Source of the DNA: Pseudobacillus wudalianchiensis
GTDB taxonomy: Bacteria > Bacillota > Bacilli > Bacillales > Domibacillaceae
DNA: 64,000 bases
Assembly (NCBI RefSeq): GCF_001685015.1
Contig: NZ_MAYT01000001.1
Span: 325,227 to 389,226 of the forward strand
Direction of reading: 5' to 3'
Shown: in pieces, positions 56,661-64,000 of the stretch
How the letters are laid out: each line of letters starts with the position of its first letter
How positions within the stretch are numbered: position 1 is the first letter of the stretch
The notes under the pieces: generated by a model
Seen by the model: only the letters and a program-made list of their open reading frames with translations
Database searches by the model: none
What the model was told of the DNA's origin: nothing
Program-made: the position numbers and the translations under genes

Positions 56661-57131
56661 TTGTCAACAGAAAAAGTATACCCAATGACTAAAGAGGGGA
56701 AAGAAAAGCTAGAACAGGAACTAGAATATTTAAAAACGGTTAAACGTAAGGAGGTCGTAGAAAGAATTAAAATCGCCCGCAGTTTTGGTGATTTATCAGA
56801 GAACTCCGAGTACGATTCGGCAAAGGAAGAACAAGCCTTTGTTGAAGGACGAATTGGGACAATCGAAGCGATGATTCGCAATGCAGAAATCATTGAAGAA
56901 GATCACAGTAATGTTGTTTCTTTAGGAAAAACAGTTGTATTTGTTGAACTGCCGGATGGAGAAGAAGAAACGTATACAATTGTAGGAAGCGCAGAAGCTG
57001 ACCCATTCGAAGGAAAGATTTCAAATGATTCTCCGATCGCCAAAAGTCTGCTTGGCAAAGAAGTCGGCGATGAAGTCATCGTACAGACACCTGGCGGAGA
57101 AATGAAAGTGAAAATCGTCTCAATTAAATAA
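56661..57131 (+). CDS. greA: Transcription elongation factor GreA
   Basis: GreA stimulates RNA cleavage by backtracked RNA polymerase. The 156-residue protein has the N-terminal coiled coil with the tip acidic residues [18 protein letters not shown], and the FKBP-like C-terminal domain ([20 protein letters not shown]). I chose TTG 56661 because GGAAGGGAC precedes it and the length equals the family's (157). The ATG at 56640 would add an N-terminal extension with a poor ribosome site. A terminator follows. Confidence 0.95.
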   Translation: MSTEKVYPMTKEGKEKLEQELEYLKTVKRKEVVERIKIARSFGDLSENSEYDSAKEEQAFVEGRIGTIEAMIRNAEIIEEDHSNVVSLGKTVVFVELPDGEEETYTIVGSAEADPFEGKISNDSPIAKSLLGKEVGDEVIVQTPGGEMKVKIVSIK

Positions 57132-57140
57132 TGAATGCCA

Positions 57141-57177
57141 AAAAGCGTTAAAGGCAGTAGGCCTTTAGCGCTTTTTT
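57141..57177 (+). terminator. Terminator after greA
   Basis: AAAAGCGTTAAAGGC / GCCTTTAGCGCTTTT (one wobble), T run. Confidence 0.92.
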
Positions 57178-57251
57178 CGATTAAAATAGCTTCATGTTCC
57201 AGGAGAGTCATGATAAAATGTGAATGATGCCAAAGAGAGAGGAGTCGTAAC

Positions 57252-57914
57252 ATGGCACAGCCATCACGTACACAGAGAAAATCTAAACGAAGAAAAACAA
57301 ATCGAATTTTAAATACTGCCATTGCGGTTGTTGTCCTTTTAATTGTTGTCGTTGCTTTCACTATTTTTTCTGGCGGTGAAAAGGAAGAAGTGACACCAGC
57401 GCCAAAGTCGAAAACAGAGTCGCAACAGTCTGCAGCTAACGAACAAGACGACCAGTCATCTAACGTAAGCGACGAAGATCAAAATGCAACTGATGAAAAT
57501 GCGAACGATGAAGAGAAAGACGATGATGAAAAGAAGGATGACGAGCAGAAGCAGGATGATCAAGGTGAAGCCGTCGAAAAAGACAGCGATGAGCCGAATG
57601 TAGAAAAAGAAATTGTCAATCCGAATTGGACAGGCGTCGGCACTTCACAGTCTGGTCAGCATACTTCTTCTTTTGACAGCGGTTCAGTAGACTGGCAAGA
57701 GAAAAAGCAAGCTTTATCTTATGCAACAGGTATTTCTCAAGAAGAGATGATTGTTTGGTACATTAGCGGAGATGGTCCTAAAGGGGCAATTGGAACGGTT
57801 TCTCCGAAAAGTGACCCGAACAATGCCTACCGTGTATACATCAATTGGGTAGACGGCGAAGGCTGGAAGCCGGTAAAGGTGTACAAGCTAGAGCATAACG
57901 ATAAAGGGCGGTAA
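57252..57914 (+). CDS. yrrS: YrrS-family (DUF1510) membrane-anchored protein
   Basis: The 220-residue protein has a short basic cytoplasmic N-terminus and one membrane helix (about 24-42). A long, very acidic, low-complexity linker (about 45-125, rich in Glu, Asp and Gln) leads to a C-terminal DUF1510 domain (PNWTGVGTSQSGQHTSSFDS to the end). B. subtilis YrrS is encoded after greA and with a penicillin-binding protein gene; a cell-envelope role is likely but unproven. AGAGAGGAGTCG precedes the ATG. Confidence 0.9.
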   Translation: MAQPSRTQRKSKRRKTNRILNTAIAVVVLLIVVVAFTIFSGGEKEEVTPAPKSKTESQQSAANEQDDQSSNVSDEDQNATDENANDEEKDDDEKKDDEQKQDDQGEAVEKDSDEPNVEKEIVNPNWTGVGTSQSGQHTSSFDSGSVDWQEKKQALSYATGISQEEMIVWYISGDGPKGAIGTVSPKSDPNNAYRVYINWVDGEGWKPVKVYKLEHNDKGR

Positions 57915-57920
57915 GCCGGA

Positions 57921-57953
57921 AGAGACCTACCTTGGTAGGTCTCTCTTTTTATT
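57921..57953. terminator. Terminator between yrrS and yrzA
   Basis: AGAGACCTAC / GTAGGTCTCT with a CTTG loop and T run. It serves yrrS and lies at the end of the convergent yrzA. Confidence 0.85.
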
Positions 57954-58152
57954 TAGCTTTAAAGTGTACAACGGCTGAGAAGTGCTTATGTCCGTCAGCA
58001 TCGATTTGCATTTGGTGGGAAACAGAACGGACACTGAGCAAGATAGCTCGGTTTTGCTCAATTTTCTCAGCAATCTTTTTTTCGAGAGAAGCTAGGTTAT
58101 TAGCTTCAAAAAATTCAATTTTATCTTCAATTAAGTCAAGTTGAAACTGCAT
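57949..58152 (-). CDS. yrzA: DUF2536 family protein (YrzA)
   Basis: The 67-residue protein begins MQFQLDLIEDKIEFFEANNL and ends SAVVHFKAK, the DUF2536 pattern of B. subtilis YrzA. The function is unknown. The longer reading to 58338 would cross a ribosome-site-free, Phe/Ser-rich stretch. The ATG at 58152 has AAAGGGGGAAAGACC upstream, so I take that start. Divergent from mtnN. Confidence 0.88.
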   Translation of the reverse strand: MQFQLDLIEDKIEFFEANNLASLEKKIAEKIEQNRAILLSVRSVSHQMQIDADGHKHFSAVVHFKAK

Positions 58153-58281
58153 GGTCTTTCCCCCTTTAAATTGCAATAATTTCTTTCTTATGTATACAAG
58201 ATAAAAGGGAAAAGAAGCAAGCGATTCTACTGAAAAAATGCTAAAATGAGACAGGTAAGTGGAAAGAACGGAGGAATAAAC

Positions 58282-58983
58282 ATGAAAATAGCAATTATTG
58301 GAGCAATGGAAGAAGAAGTAGTCATTTTGCGTGAACAAATGGACAACCGAAAAGTGGAAACAATCGCTAATAGTGAGTTTACGACTGGAACATTGAATGG
58401 AGCAGAAGTCATCCTGCTGCGCTCTGGTATCGGAAAGGTGAACGCTGCGATGACTACGGCTATTTTATTACATCATTTTCAACCAGATGCAGTCATTAAT
58501 ACTGGTTCAGCAGGTGGATTAAATTCTGAACTTAACGTTGGAGATGTTGTTATTTCTACAGAGGTACGCCATCATGATGTGGACGTGACAGCATTTGGTT
58601 ACGAATATGGCCAAGTGCCGCAGCTGCCTGCCGCTTTTACAGCCGATGAAAAGCTTGTTGACATCGCTGTAGGCTGTGCAGCCAAAGGTGGAGAGGAGCA
58701 AGTAGTCAAAGGATTAATTGCGACGGGAGATGCATTTATGAGCGATCCAGAGCGTGTGCTGGCCGTAGGAAAGAAATTTGCAGGACTGCAGGCCGTTGAA
58801 ATGGAAGCAGCGGCTATCGCTCAAGTCGCTTATCAATTCGGCATTCCATTTGTTGTCATTCGTTCAATCTCGGATATCGCTGGCAAGGAATCGGATGTTT
58901 CATTCGAACAATTTTTGCCGAAAGCAGCCCGCCATTCCGCTAACCTTGTTGTAGGCATTGTTAACGAATTATCCCGTCAGTGA
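58282..58983 (+). CDS. mtnN: 5'-methylthioadenosine/S-adenosylhomocysteine nucleosidase
   Basis: MtnN (Pfs) splits the glycosidic bond of methylthioadenosine and S-adenosylhomocysteine, feeding methionine salvage and the activated methyl cycle. The 233-residue protein has IGAMEEEV (catalytic Glu near 12), NTGSAGG and [12 protein letters not shown] with RSISDIAG (catalytic Asp). I chose ATG 58282 with CGGAGG upstream; length matches the family (231). Confidence 0.96.
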   Translation: MKIAIIGAMEEEVVILREQMDNRKVETIANSEFTTGTLNGAEVILLRSGIGKVNAAMTTAILLHHFQPDAVINTGSAGGLNSELNVGDVVISTEVRHHDVDVTAFGYEYGQVPQLPAAFTADEKLVDIAVGCAAKGGEEQVVKGLIATGDAFMSDPERVLAVGKKFAGLQAVEMEAAAIAQVAYQFGIPFVVIRSISDIAGKESDVSFEQFLPKAARHSANLVVGIVNELSRQ

Positions 58984-59079
58984 ATTGTGAATAATTTGTG
59001 AAAAACGTGCTACAACTTATTCCTTTTGTGGTACATTAATAGCAAATAGCTTTTTTAGGTATGTAAGGAGTGAAGAAGA

Positions 59080-59151
59080 ATGGTCATGATGATTATGGGG
59101 TTGCTGCTTGCTACAATTATGGGGATTTTAGTATCCATAACAATTGATTGA
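59080..59151 (+). CDS. Possible 23-residue hydrophobic peptide
   Basis: The frame encodes MVMMIMGLLLATIMGILVSI and three further residues, a single membrane helix. GTAAGGAGTGAAGAAG is an excellent ribosome site. It lies 96 bp after mtnN and directly before a repeat and terminator. I know no family. The strong Shine-Dalgarno and clean helix support a real small membrane peptide, but coding potential cannot be judged for 23 codons. Confidence 0.5.
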   Translation: MVMMIMGLLLATIMGILVSITID

Positions 59152-59154
59152 AAC

Positions 59155-59262
59155 AGAAAAGCGCCAGGAGCTAGACAAAAAGGAACGGCGGCTAAAGACG
59201 CGACATCGTGTCACAACGCCCTCACTAGCACATCATGTGCGTCGAAGCGGAAAGCGCTCAGT
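59155..59262. repeat. Second type of structured intergenic repeat
   Basis: This segment contains AGCGCCAGGAGCTAGACAAA, similar to the end of the copy A-D family. It then has CGACATCGTGTCACAACG and GCACATCATGTGC, short palindromes, and GCGGAAAGCGCT at its end. The order of motifs differs from copies A-D, so it is related or composite. It precedes the terminator at 59287. Confidence 0.5.
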
Positions 59263-59286
59263 TTTAATAGGTCTTTTCCTATTTAT

Positions 59287-59320
59287 AAAAAACCGGCTCC
59301 TAATGAGGAGCCGGTTTTTT
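59287..59320. terminator. Bidirectional terminator beside sigK
   Basis: AAAAAACCGGCTCCT / AGGAGCCGGTTTTTT, perfect 15-bp stem, 4-nt loop; functional on both strands. Confidence 0.93.
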
Positions 59321-59325
59321 AGTCT

Positions 59326-60036
59326 CTAGTGACCCCTTCCTTTTTCTTCACGGTAGAATTCATGGAACATTTTCATCAGCGCCCGCTTTTCGATGCGTGA
59401 TACATAGCTGCGAGAAATGCCCAGCTCTTTTGCGATTTCCCTTTGTGTTTTCTCTTCGTTTTGATTTAATCCGAACCGGGCAATAATGACCTCTTGTTCA
59501 CGTTCGTCAAGTACCCGCAAAAATTTCAGGACTTTTTTTAACTCGATCGTTAATAGGATATGTTCAAGCACATCTTCATCTTCTGATTTTAGTATATCGA
59601 GCAGGTTAATTTCATTTCCTTCCTTATCATGGCCGATCGGATCTTGAAGCGATACGTCTTTTTTTGTTTTTTTCAAGGCACGTAAATGCATCAAAATTTC
59701 ATTTTCAATACACCGCGCGGCATATGTAGCTAACTTTGTGCCTTTTCCGCCTGAATAGCTTTCTATCCCTTTGATCAAACCAATCGTTCCGATTGAAATT
59801 AAGTCTTCAGAATCCTCTCCGGTGTTTTCAAACTTTTTAACAATATGCGCCACCAGCCGAAGATTGTGCTCGATCAACTTGTTGCGGGCCTCTGCGTCGC
59901 CTTTTGCCATTTTCTCTAGGTACATCTTTTCTTCTTTTGGAGATAAAGGTTGGGGGAAGGCATTGTTTTTTACATAAGATACGAAAAAAAATAATTCTTT
60001 TACCGCATAGGACAAAGCAGCAAGAATGCCGAGCAT
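59326..60036 (-). CDS. sigK: Sporulation sigma factor K precursor (pro-sigma-K), uninterrupted
   Basis: Sigma-K drives late mother-cell genes (coat, mother-cell lysis). The 236-residue protein is complete: a hydrophobic pro-sequence ([20 protein letters not shown]) ahead of [12 protein letters not shown] where SpoIVFB cleaves, region 2 ([14 protein letters not shown] to [11 protein letters not shown]) and region 4 ([23 protein letters not shown]). In B. subtilis the gene is split by the skin prophage; here it is not. GGAGGAGG precedes the ATG. A sigma-E promoter lies upstream. Confidence 0.96.
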   Translation of the reverse strand: MLGILAALSYAVKELFFFVSYVKNNAFPQPLSPKEEKMYLEKMAKGDAEARNKLIEHNLRLVAHIVKKFENTGEDSEDLISIGTIGLIKGIESYSGGKGTKLATYAARCIENEILMHLRALKKTKKDVSLQDPIGHDKEGNEINLLDILKSEDEDVLEHILLTIELKKVLKFLRVLDEREQEVIIARFGLNQNEEKTQREIAKELGISRSYVSRIEKRALMKMFHEFYREEKGRGH

Positions 60037-60071
60037 GAAACCTCCTCCTTTATAAATCCGCTGTTGTCCTA

Positions 60072-60100
60072 AGTGTATGAGAGGAGCGTGATGGATTTGC
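60072..60100 (-). promoter_or_regulatory. Sigma-E promoter of sigK
   Basis: On the reverse strand GCAAATC (60094-60100), 14 nt, CATACACT (60072-60079). The -10 fits the sigma-E consensus CATACANT fully. It lies 36 bp before the start codon. Sigma-E dependence of sigK is established in Bacillus. Confidence 0.75.
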
Positions 60101-60193
60101 CTGTCCTTTGTAATTTAAAGAAGAAACTTGCTCTTGGACAAAAAGACCGTAAGAGGAAACGGCTGCAAGGAGAAAAATATCATGAAGAGAATG

Positions 60194-60227
60194 AAAAAAC
60201 ATCCTGGGGCTTTCCAGGATGTTTTTT
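60194..60227. terminator. Terminator after pssA
   Basis: AAAAAACATCCTGG / CCAGGATGTTTTTT, 6-nt loop; overlaps the pssA stop by two bases and works on the reverse strand. Confidence 0.9.
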
Positions 60228-60765
60228 ACACTTTTTTCAATTTAAATGGACTGACCATTAATAAAGACAAACACATAATAATAACCATAAATGAAGGCAT
60301 TGGTAGGTATGGGATTGCTAAGTAGCTGAGCGTTAATAAACATCCTGCGGCTGTAATCGGAAGACCATGAAAATAGCCATTGTTCTCAGAGATATTAAAG
60401 CGCGCTAGACGGAAAGCACCGCATCCAATATAAAAGACCGTGAAAAAAGAACCGGGAAAGCCAAACTCAGATAAAATACCTATATAAAGTAATAAGGCAG
60501 GAGCAACGCCAAAAGAAATAATATCGCACATGGAATCCAACTGTTTACCAAGCTCAGATTCAATATTTAATTTGCGAGCGACCATTCCATCAAAACGGTC
60601 AGCCAAAGCTGCGACGAAAATAAGAAGCAAACCAAGATGATATTGTGCATGCAGCGTCATTAGGATAGAAAAGCCACCTAAGGCTAGGTTACCTAACGTG
60701 AGCACATTGGCTGTCTGGGCTTTGACCTTTTTTATAGTGGTATCTATCACTTGAGAAATAAACAA
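60226..60765 (-). CDS. pssA: CDP-diacylglycerol--serine O-phosphatidyltransferase
   Basis: PssA makes phosphatidylserine from CDP-diacylglycerol and serine at the membrane. The 179-residue protein has the CDP-alcohol phosphotransferase signature DRFDGMVARKLNIESELGKQ followed by LDSMCD (the DGx2ARx8Gx3Dx3D motif) and five or six helices. Start is TTG at 60765, after GAGGAGAGTG. It is divergent from psd, which uses its product, so phosphatidylethanolamine synthesis is encoded back to back. Confidence 0.93.
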   Translation of the reverse strand: MFISQVIDTTIKKVKAQTANVLTLGNLALGGFSILMTLHAQYHLGLLLIFVAALADRFDGMVARKLNIESELGKQLDSMCDIISFGVAPALLLYIGILSEFGFPGSFFTVFYIGCGAFRLARFNISENNGYFHGLPITAAGCLLTLSYLAIPYLPMPSFMVIIMCLSLLMVSPFKLKKV

Positions 60766-60886
60766 ATTTACACTCTCCTCGAATTTAGCAGGAATCTGCC
60801 GATAGTTTATTATATAATAATATTTTAATGATGATCTATTATACCATAAAGTGGTTAGTATTTTTTAAATTTTTGGAGGTTGAATT

Positions 60887-61666
60887 GTGCAACGGCATCT
60901 ATATCGCTTTTTTATTGAGTTAACAAATAAAAGATGGTCTTCGCGACTACTTGAACGATACACAAGCTCTTCTTTGAGCAAGCCGATGATTCGTCCTTTC
61001 ATGAAAGCTTACCGGATCAATGAGGAGGAAATGGCTCACCCGGTAGAGGAATACCAAACGCTTCACGACTTCTTCATGCGCAAGCTCCTGCCAGAAGCAA
61101 GAACCATTGAGTATGGAAACAATCATGTGATCAGTCCAGTAGATGCGAGACTGGCCGAAACGGGAACGATTACTAATGGTTATGAGATCACAGTAAAAGG
61201 GAAACCATACTCGGTTGCTGAAATGCTCGGCAGCAACGAAAAAGCGGCACATTACGAGAAAGGCACATTTCTTGTTTTTTACTTGAGTCCAAGCCATTAT
61301 CATAGGATTCATAGTCCGGTTGATGGTGAGATCATTGAAAAATGGACGCTTGGCCGGTACTCTTATCCTGTCAATCACTACGGGCTAAAATATGGGAGAG
61401 AACCGCTTGCCAAGAATTATAGAGAAATTACCGAGCTGTCATGGGGAACTGGAAAGATGGCTGTAGTGAAAGTAGGGGCCATGTTTGTAAATTCGATTGA
61501 GCGCTCTCACGACCGATTAGTTTGGAAACAAGGGGAAGAAGTGGCTTATTTTAATTTTGGATCTACAGTTGTTCTTTTATTCGAGCCAGGCACCTTCATG
61601 TTAAATGAACAATTAGATGTGCCCTGTGAAGTAAAGGTCGGTGAAAGGGTCGGTACACTCATATAA
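60887..61666 (+). CDS. psd: Phosphatidylserine decarboxylase proenzyme
   Basis: Psd decarboxylates phosphatidylserine to phosphatidylethanolamine. The 259-residue precursor has the self-cleavage site FNFGSTVVLLFEP (GST, about residues 225-227), where Ser becomes the pyruvoyl group, and the conserved YLSPSHYHRIHSPVDG. Length as in Bacillus (263). GTG 60887 follows TTTGGAGGTTG. It shares a 121-bp AT-rich promoter region with pssA and ends at a terminator. Confidence 0.95.
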   Translation: MQRHLYRFFIELTNKRWSSRLLERYTSSSLSKPMIRPFMKAYRINEEEMAHPVEEYQTLHDFFMRKLLPEARTIEYGNNHVISPVDARLAETGTITNGYEITVKGKPYSVAEMLGSNEKAAHYEKGTFLVFYLSPSHYHRIHSPVDGEIIEKWTLGRYSYPVNHYGLKYGREPLAKNYREITELSWGTGKMAVVKVGAMFVNSIERSHDRLVWKQGEEVAYFNFGSTVVLLFEPGTFMLNEQLDVPCEVKVGERVGTLI

Positions 61667-61696
61667 AAAAAGCACTGCTTCAGCAAGTGCTTTTTA
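61667..61696. terminator. Bidirectional terminator between psd and sda
   Basis: AAAAAGCACT / AGTGCTTTTT with an inner TGC-GCA pairing; T run forward and, through the A run, reverse. Confidence 0.85.
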
Positions 61697-61834
61697 TTAG
61701 TGTGCGTGTACTTGATAGTAAAGAGCTCTCTTTTTTAATTCATCTTCAATTAACAAGATAAAGTCACGGCTAAGGTCTAATTTACGTGCTTTCGTATAAG
61801 CTTCTAAAAGCAAATCATCTGAAATGCGGTTCAT
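61697..61834 (-). CDS. sda: Sporulation checkpoint inhibitor Sda
   Basis: Sda binds sporulation kinases such as KinA and blocks phosphorelay entry when replication is in progress or damaged. The reverse-strand frame of 45 codons reads MNRISDDLLLEAYTKARKLD and goes on SRDFILLIEDELKKRAL. This matches the helical hairpin of B. subtilis Sda (46 aa; LSDELLIESY / RDFIELIENEIKRRSL). CGGAGGTGA precedes the ATG. Upstream lies a DnaA-box cluster, and in B. subtilis sda is activated by DnaA. The sda-yqeG-yqeH-aroE order is also the same. Confidence 0.93.
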   Translation of the reverse strand: MNRISDDLLLEAYTKARKLDLSRDFILLIEDELKKRALYYQVHAH

Positions 61835-61953
61835 TCCTCATTCACCTCCGAAAAATAAGTGGTCTATAATAGGTGAAATCGCATAAGATGTTAGATTCAA
61901 GTAATGTACTACCCTCACTTTACTAAATGTAAACAAAAAGAACAAGTGTTCCT

Positions 61954-62052
61954 TTATCCACAGTATTAGGTGGATAAAATGTGGATAGATTGTGTTTAAG
62001 TAGTGGGAAAGGGTAAGAAATCAGAAGGATAATGTGTATAAAGTTATCCACA
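61954..62052. promoter_or_regulatory. DnaA-box cluster upstream of sda and yqeG
   Basis: Two perfect boxes TTATCCACA (61954-61962, 62044-62052) enclose three one-mismatch boxes in the opposite orientation: GGTGGATAA (61969-61977), TGTGGATAG (61980-61988) and TGTGTATAA (62033-62041). Five boxes in 99 bp are far above chance. DnaA control of sda through such boxes is known in B. subtilis; the cluster may also titrate DnaA. Confidence 0.85.
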
Positions 62053-62193
62053 ATAAAGAAATGCAAAAAATGTCGGAAAATATTTTAGCATTATTAAAAA
62101 GTTCAAGCATACGATTATACGTTTTGTTTTGTCATGATAGCCAAAATCCGCTATGATAAAGGCAATGAAAGCCGAGAGAACGGGGTGCAGGGA

Positions 62194-62715
62194 TTGTTAA
62201 AGAAATTTTTGCCGAGCAGGCACGTAAAAAGCATTTTTCAAATTACACCAGAGTATTTAAAAGAAAAGGGAATGAAAGCGATCATTACCGATTTGGATAA
62301 TACGTTAGTGGCCTGGGATCGTCCAGATGCTACACCGGAATTATTGGAATGGTTTGCTGAAATGAAAAAAGCAGGCATTAAAGTGCTAATTGTTTCCAAT
62401 AATAATCAAAAAAGAGTAAGCGCCTTTTCACAGCCAATTGATATTCCTTATATATTCGAAGCGCGTAAACCAATGGGAAAGGCATTTCGCAGGGCTGTTA
62501 AATTATTAGGTGTCAAAAAAGAAGAAACGGTCGTAATCGGTGATCAATTGCTCACGGATATATTCGGTGGCAATCGTGGTGGGTTTTATACCATTTTAGT
62601 TTTACCAGTTGCCCAAACGGATGGCTTCTGGACAAAATTCAATCGCCGAATTGAGCGGAGGATTATGAATTTCTTTAAACGAAAAGGTTTAATTCAATGG
62701 GAGGAAAGCAAGTGA
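62194..62715 (+). CDS. yqeG: YqeG family HAD IIIA phosphatase
   Basis: The 173-residue HAD phosphatase has motif I ITDLDNTLVAWDRP (about 30-43), motif II IVSNNNQKR and motif III GDQLLTDIFGGNRGG. YqeG is related to phosphatidylglycerophosphatase Gep4, so a role in phosphatidylglycerol synthesis is plausible. I chose TTG 62194 because GGGGTGCAGGGA precedes it and the N-terminus (LLKKFLPSRHVKSIFQITPE) and length match B. subtilis YqeG (172). It overlaps yqeH by 4 nt. Confidence 0.92.
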   Translation: MLKKFLPSRHVKSIFQITPEYLKEKGMKAIITDLDNTLVAWDRPDATPELLEWFAEMKKAGIKVLIVSNNNQKRVSAFSQPIDIPYIFEARKPMGKAFRRAVKLLGVKKEETVVIGDQLLTDIFGGNRGGFYTILVLPVAQTDGFWTKFNRRIERRIMNFFKRKGLIQWEESK

Positions 62716-63818
62716 ATAACGAAAAAATCATGTGTATTGGATGCGGAGTCAACGTACAAACGGAAGATCCAGCAGGACTTGGCTATGCACCGGCTTCAGC
62801 ACTGGAAAAAGAAGAAATTGTCTGCCAGCGCTGTTTTCGCTTGAAGAACTATAATGAAGTCCAGGATGTGTCTTTAACAGATGACGACTTCTTGAAAATT
62901 TTAAATACACTTGGAGAGACAGACAGCTTAATCGTTAAAATCGTAGATATTTTTGATTTTAATGGCAGTTGGCTGCCTGGTCTCCATCGATTTGTTGGCA
63001 AAAACCCGGTTTTGTTAATCGGCAACAAAGCGGATCTTCTTCCTAAATCTGTGAAAAAAAACAAGTTAATTAATTGGATGAAGCAGCAGGCAAAGGAGCT
63101 CGGCTTGAAGCCGATTGATGTGCTTCTCGTTAGTGCAGCAAAAGGAGCCTCCATGGAGGAGGCAATGCAGGCTATCGAGGATTATCGCGATGGAAAAGAT
63201 GTTTACGTAGTCGGCTGTACGAACGTAGGAAAATCAACATTTATCAATCGAATCATCAAAGAGGGAACGGGCGAGAAAGATGTGATCACGACCTCGCATT
63301 TCCCGGGCACAACGCTGGATATGATTGAGATCCCGCTTGATGATGGTCATTTTCTTGTTGACACGCCAGGAATTATTAATCATCATCAAATGGCCCACTT
63401 TGTAGATAAGAGAGATTTAAAGTACATTACGCCCAAAAAAGAAATCAAGCCAAAAATTTTCCAGCTGAATGAACAGCAATCATTGTTTTTTGGGGGACTG
63501 GCTCGCTTCGATTATCTTTCAGGGGGCCGCCGTTCTTTTACTTGTTATTTGTCAAATGAACTAACCATTCATCGCACAAAGCTGGAGAAAGCAGATGAGT
63601 TGTATAAGACACATGCAGGAGAATTGCTTACTCCGCCGCGAAGAGAAGAAATGGATACCTTCCCTGAATTGACCCGGCATGAATTTATGATTAAAGAAGG
63701 CAAAATGGACGTCGTCTTTTCCGGACTTGGATGGGTAACCATCAATGAACCGGGCTCCAAAGTAGCTGCCTATGTGCCGAAGGGTGTCAGTGTATTTCTA
63801 CGGAAATCCTTAATCTAG
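62712..63818 (+). CDS. yqeH: Ribosome biogenesis GTPase YqeH
   Basis: YqeH is a circularly permuted GTPase needed for 30S assembly. The 368-residue protein starts with a zinc finger (CIGCGVNVQ and CQRCF). It has G4 NKAD before G1 GCTNVGKST and G3 DTPG, the permuted order G4-G5-G1-G2-G3, and a C-terminal RNA-binding domain. I chose GTG 62712, which overlaps the yqeG stop, with GGGAGGAAAG upstream. Confidence 0.95.
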   Translation: MNNEKIMCIGCGVNVQTEDPAGLGYAPASALEKEEIVCQRCFRLKNYNEVQDVSLTDDDFLKILNTLGETDSLIVKIVDIFDFNGSWLPGLHRFVGKNPVLLIGNKADLLPKSVKKNKLINWMKQQAKELGLKPIDVLLVSAAKGASMEEAMQAIEDYRDGKDVYVVGCTNVGKSTFINRIIKEGTGEKDVITTSHFPGTTLDMIEIPLDDGHFLVDTPGIINHHQMAHFVDKRDLKYITPKKEIKPKIFQLNEQQSLFFGGLARFDYLSGGRRSFTCYLSNELTIHRTKLEKADELYKTHAGELLTPPRREEMDTFPELTRHEFMIKEGKMDVVFSGLGWVTINEPGSKVAAYVPKGVSVFLRKSLI

Positions 63819-63834
63819 AAGAGGGGAAGAAGCA

Positions 63835-64000
63835 ATGAAAAAATTATTTGGCGTTATCGGTGATCCAATTGCCCATTCTATGTCCCCGGCAATGCATAAT
63901 GACGCATTTGTCCAGCTTGGCATTGAGGGGTATTATCATCCTTTTCACGTAAAACCAGAAGATTTGCCTGCGGCTGTACAAGGAATGAAAGCCATTGGCG
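63835..64000 (+). CDS. aroE: Shikimate dehydrogenase (5' part only)
   Basis: The visible 55 codons begin [20 protein letters not shown], the shikimate-binding N-terminus of AroE with the SxS motif (HSMSP). AroE reduces 3-dehydroshikimate with NADPH. GAGGGGAAGAAGC precedes the ATG, 16 bp after yqeH. The remainder lies beyond the window. Confidence 0.93.
   Translation, partial: MKKLFGVIGDPIAHSMSPAMHNDAFVQLGIEGYYHPFHVKPEDLPAAVQGMKAIG

Noticed and set aside
60073-60325. Two overlapping forward frames of 62 and 65 codons
   Set aside because: Both read through a strong terminator stem and antisense into pssA; the first has a weak GAGAGGAG site, but the protein is low-complexity and basic.

Overview
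The window comes from a spore-forming member of the Bacillaceae (Firmicutes). Gene order follows the Bacillus subtilis yrv-yrr-yqe region almost gene for gene: spoVB-comN-secDF, recJ-apt-relA-dtd, T-box hisS-aspS, 6S RNA, tcdA, rarA, cymR-yrvO-mnmA, recD2, alaS-ireB-ruvX, mltG, trmR-trhP1-trhP2-udk-greA, mtnN, sda-yqeG-yqeH-aroE. Sporulation genes (spoVB, an uninterrupted sigK, sda), T-box leaders, strong Shine-Dalgarno sites and sigma-A, sigma-E and sigma-54 promoter motifs support this. I cannot name the species.

Layout. 1-5.7 kb: spoVB (cut by the window edge), comN, secDF, a cation efflux gene and a LapA-like gene. 5.8-11.7 kb: recJ, apt, relA and dtd (DNA repair, purine salvage, stringent response, tRNA proofreading). 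11.7-18.2 kb: a cell-wall amidase, T-box-controlled hisS-aspS, 6S RNA, tcdA and a small YpzI-like gene. 18.3-22.1 kb: a five-gene ABC transporter operon with its own GntR repressor and an operator over the -10 box. 22.1-27.9 kb: a DUF2935 gene, rarA, a YczE-type membrane protein and the cysteine/thiolation genes cymR, yrvO, mnmA.

27.9-42.4 kb is a histidine-utilisation (hut) island lying between mnmA and the TPR gene that are neighbours in B. subtilis. It has two almost identical urocanase genes, a YjiH gate-domain membrane protein, a 50-residue ORF, a sigma-54 activator, an amino-acid permease, hutI, an M20 hydrolase and hutH. Both hutU genes and hutI have -24/-12 promoters, and each has a pair of TGCA-N8/9-TGCR sites spaced 77-80 bp apart upstream. 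These are probably the activator's enhancers. No hutP and no hutG are present. The M20 enzyme, inside the hutI-hutH segment, is a candidate for the missing formiminoglutamate step.

42.5-64 kb returns to housekeeping genes: TPR protein, recD2, a zinc-ribbon protein, yrrI, T-box alaS, ireB, ruvX, yrzB, mltG, the tRNA wobble-uridine modification genes, udk, greA, yrrS, yrzA, mtnN, sigK, divergent pssA and psd, sda with a DnaA-box cluster, yqeG, yqeH and the start of aroE.

A family of about 120-bp repeats occurs in four full copies and two fragments, always between genes and in transcribed leaders or trailers. Its helices keep pairing while their sequence changes, so it is a structured element. 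No CRISPR array, transposase gene, tRNA or rRNA was seen.
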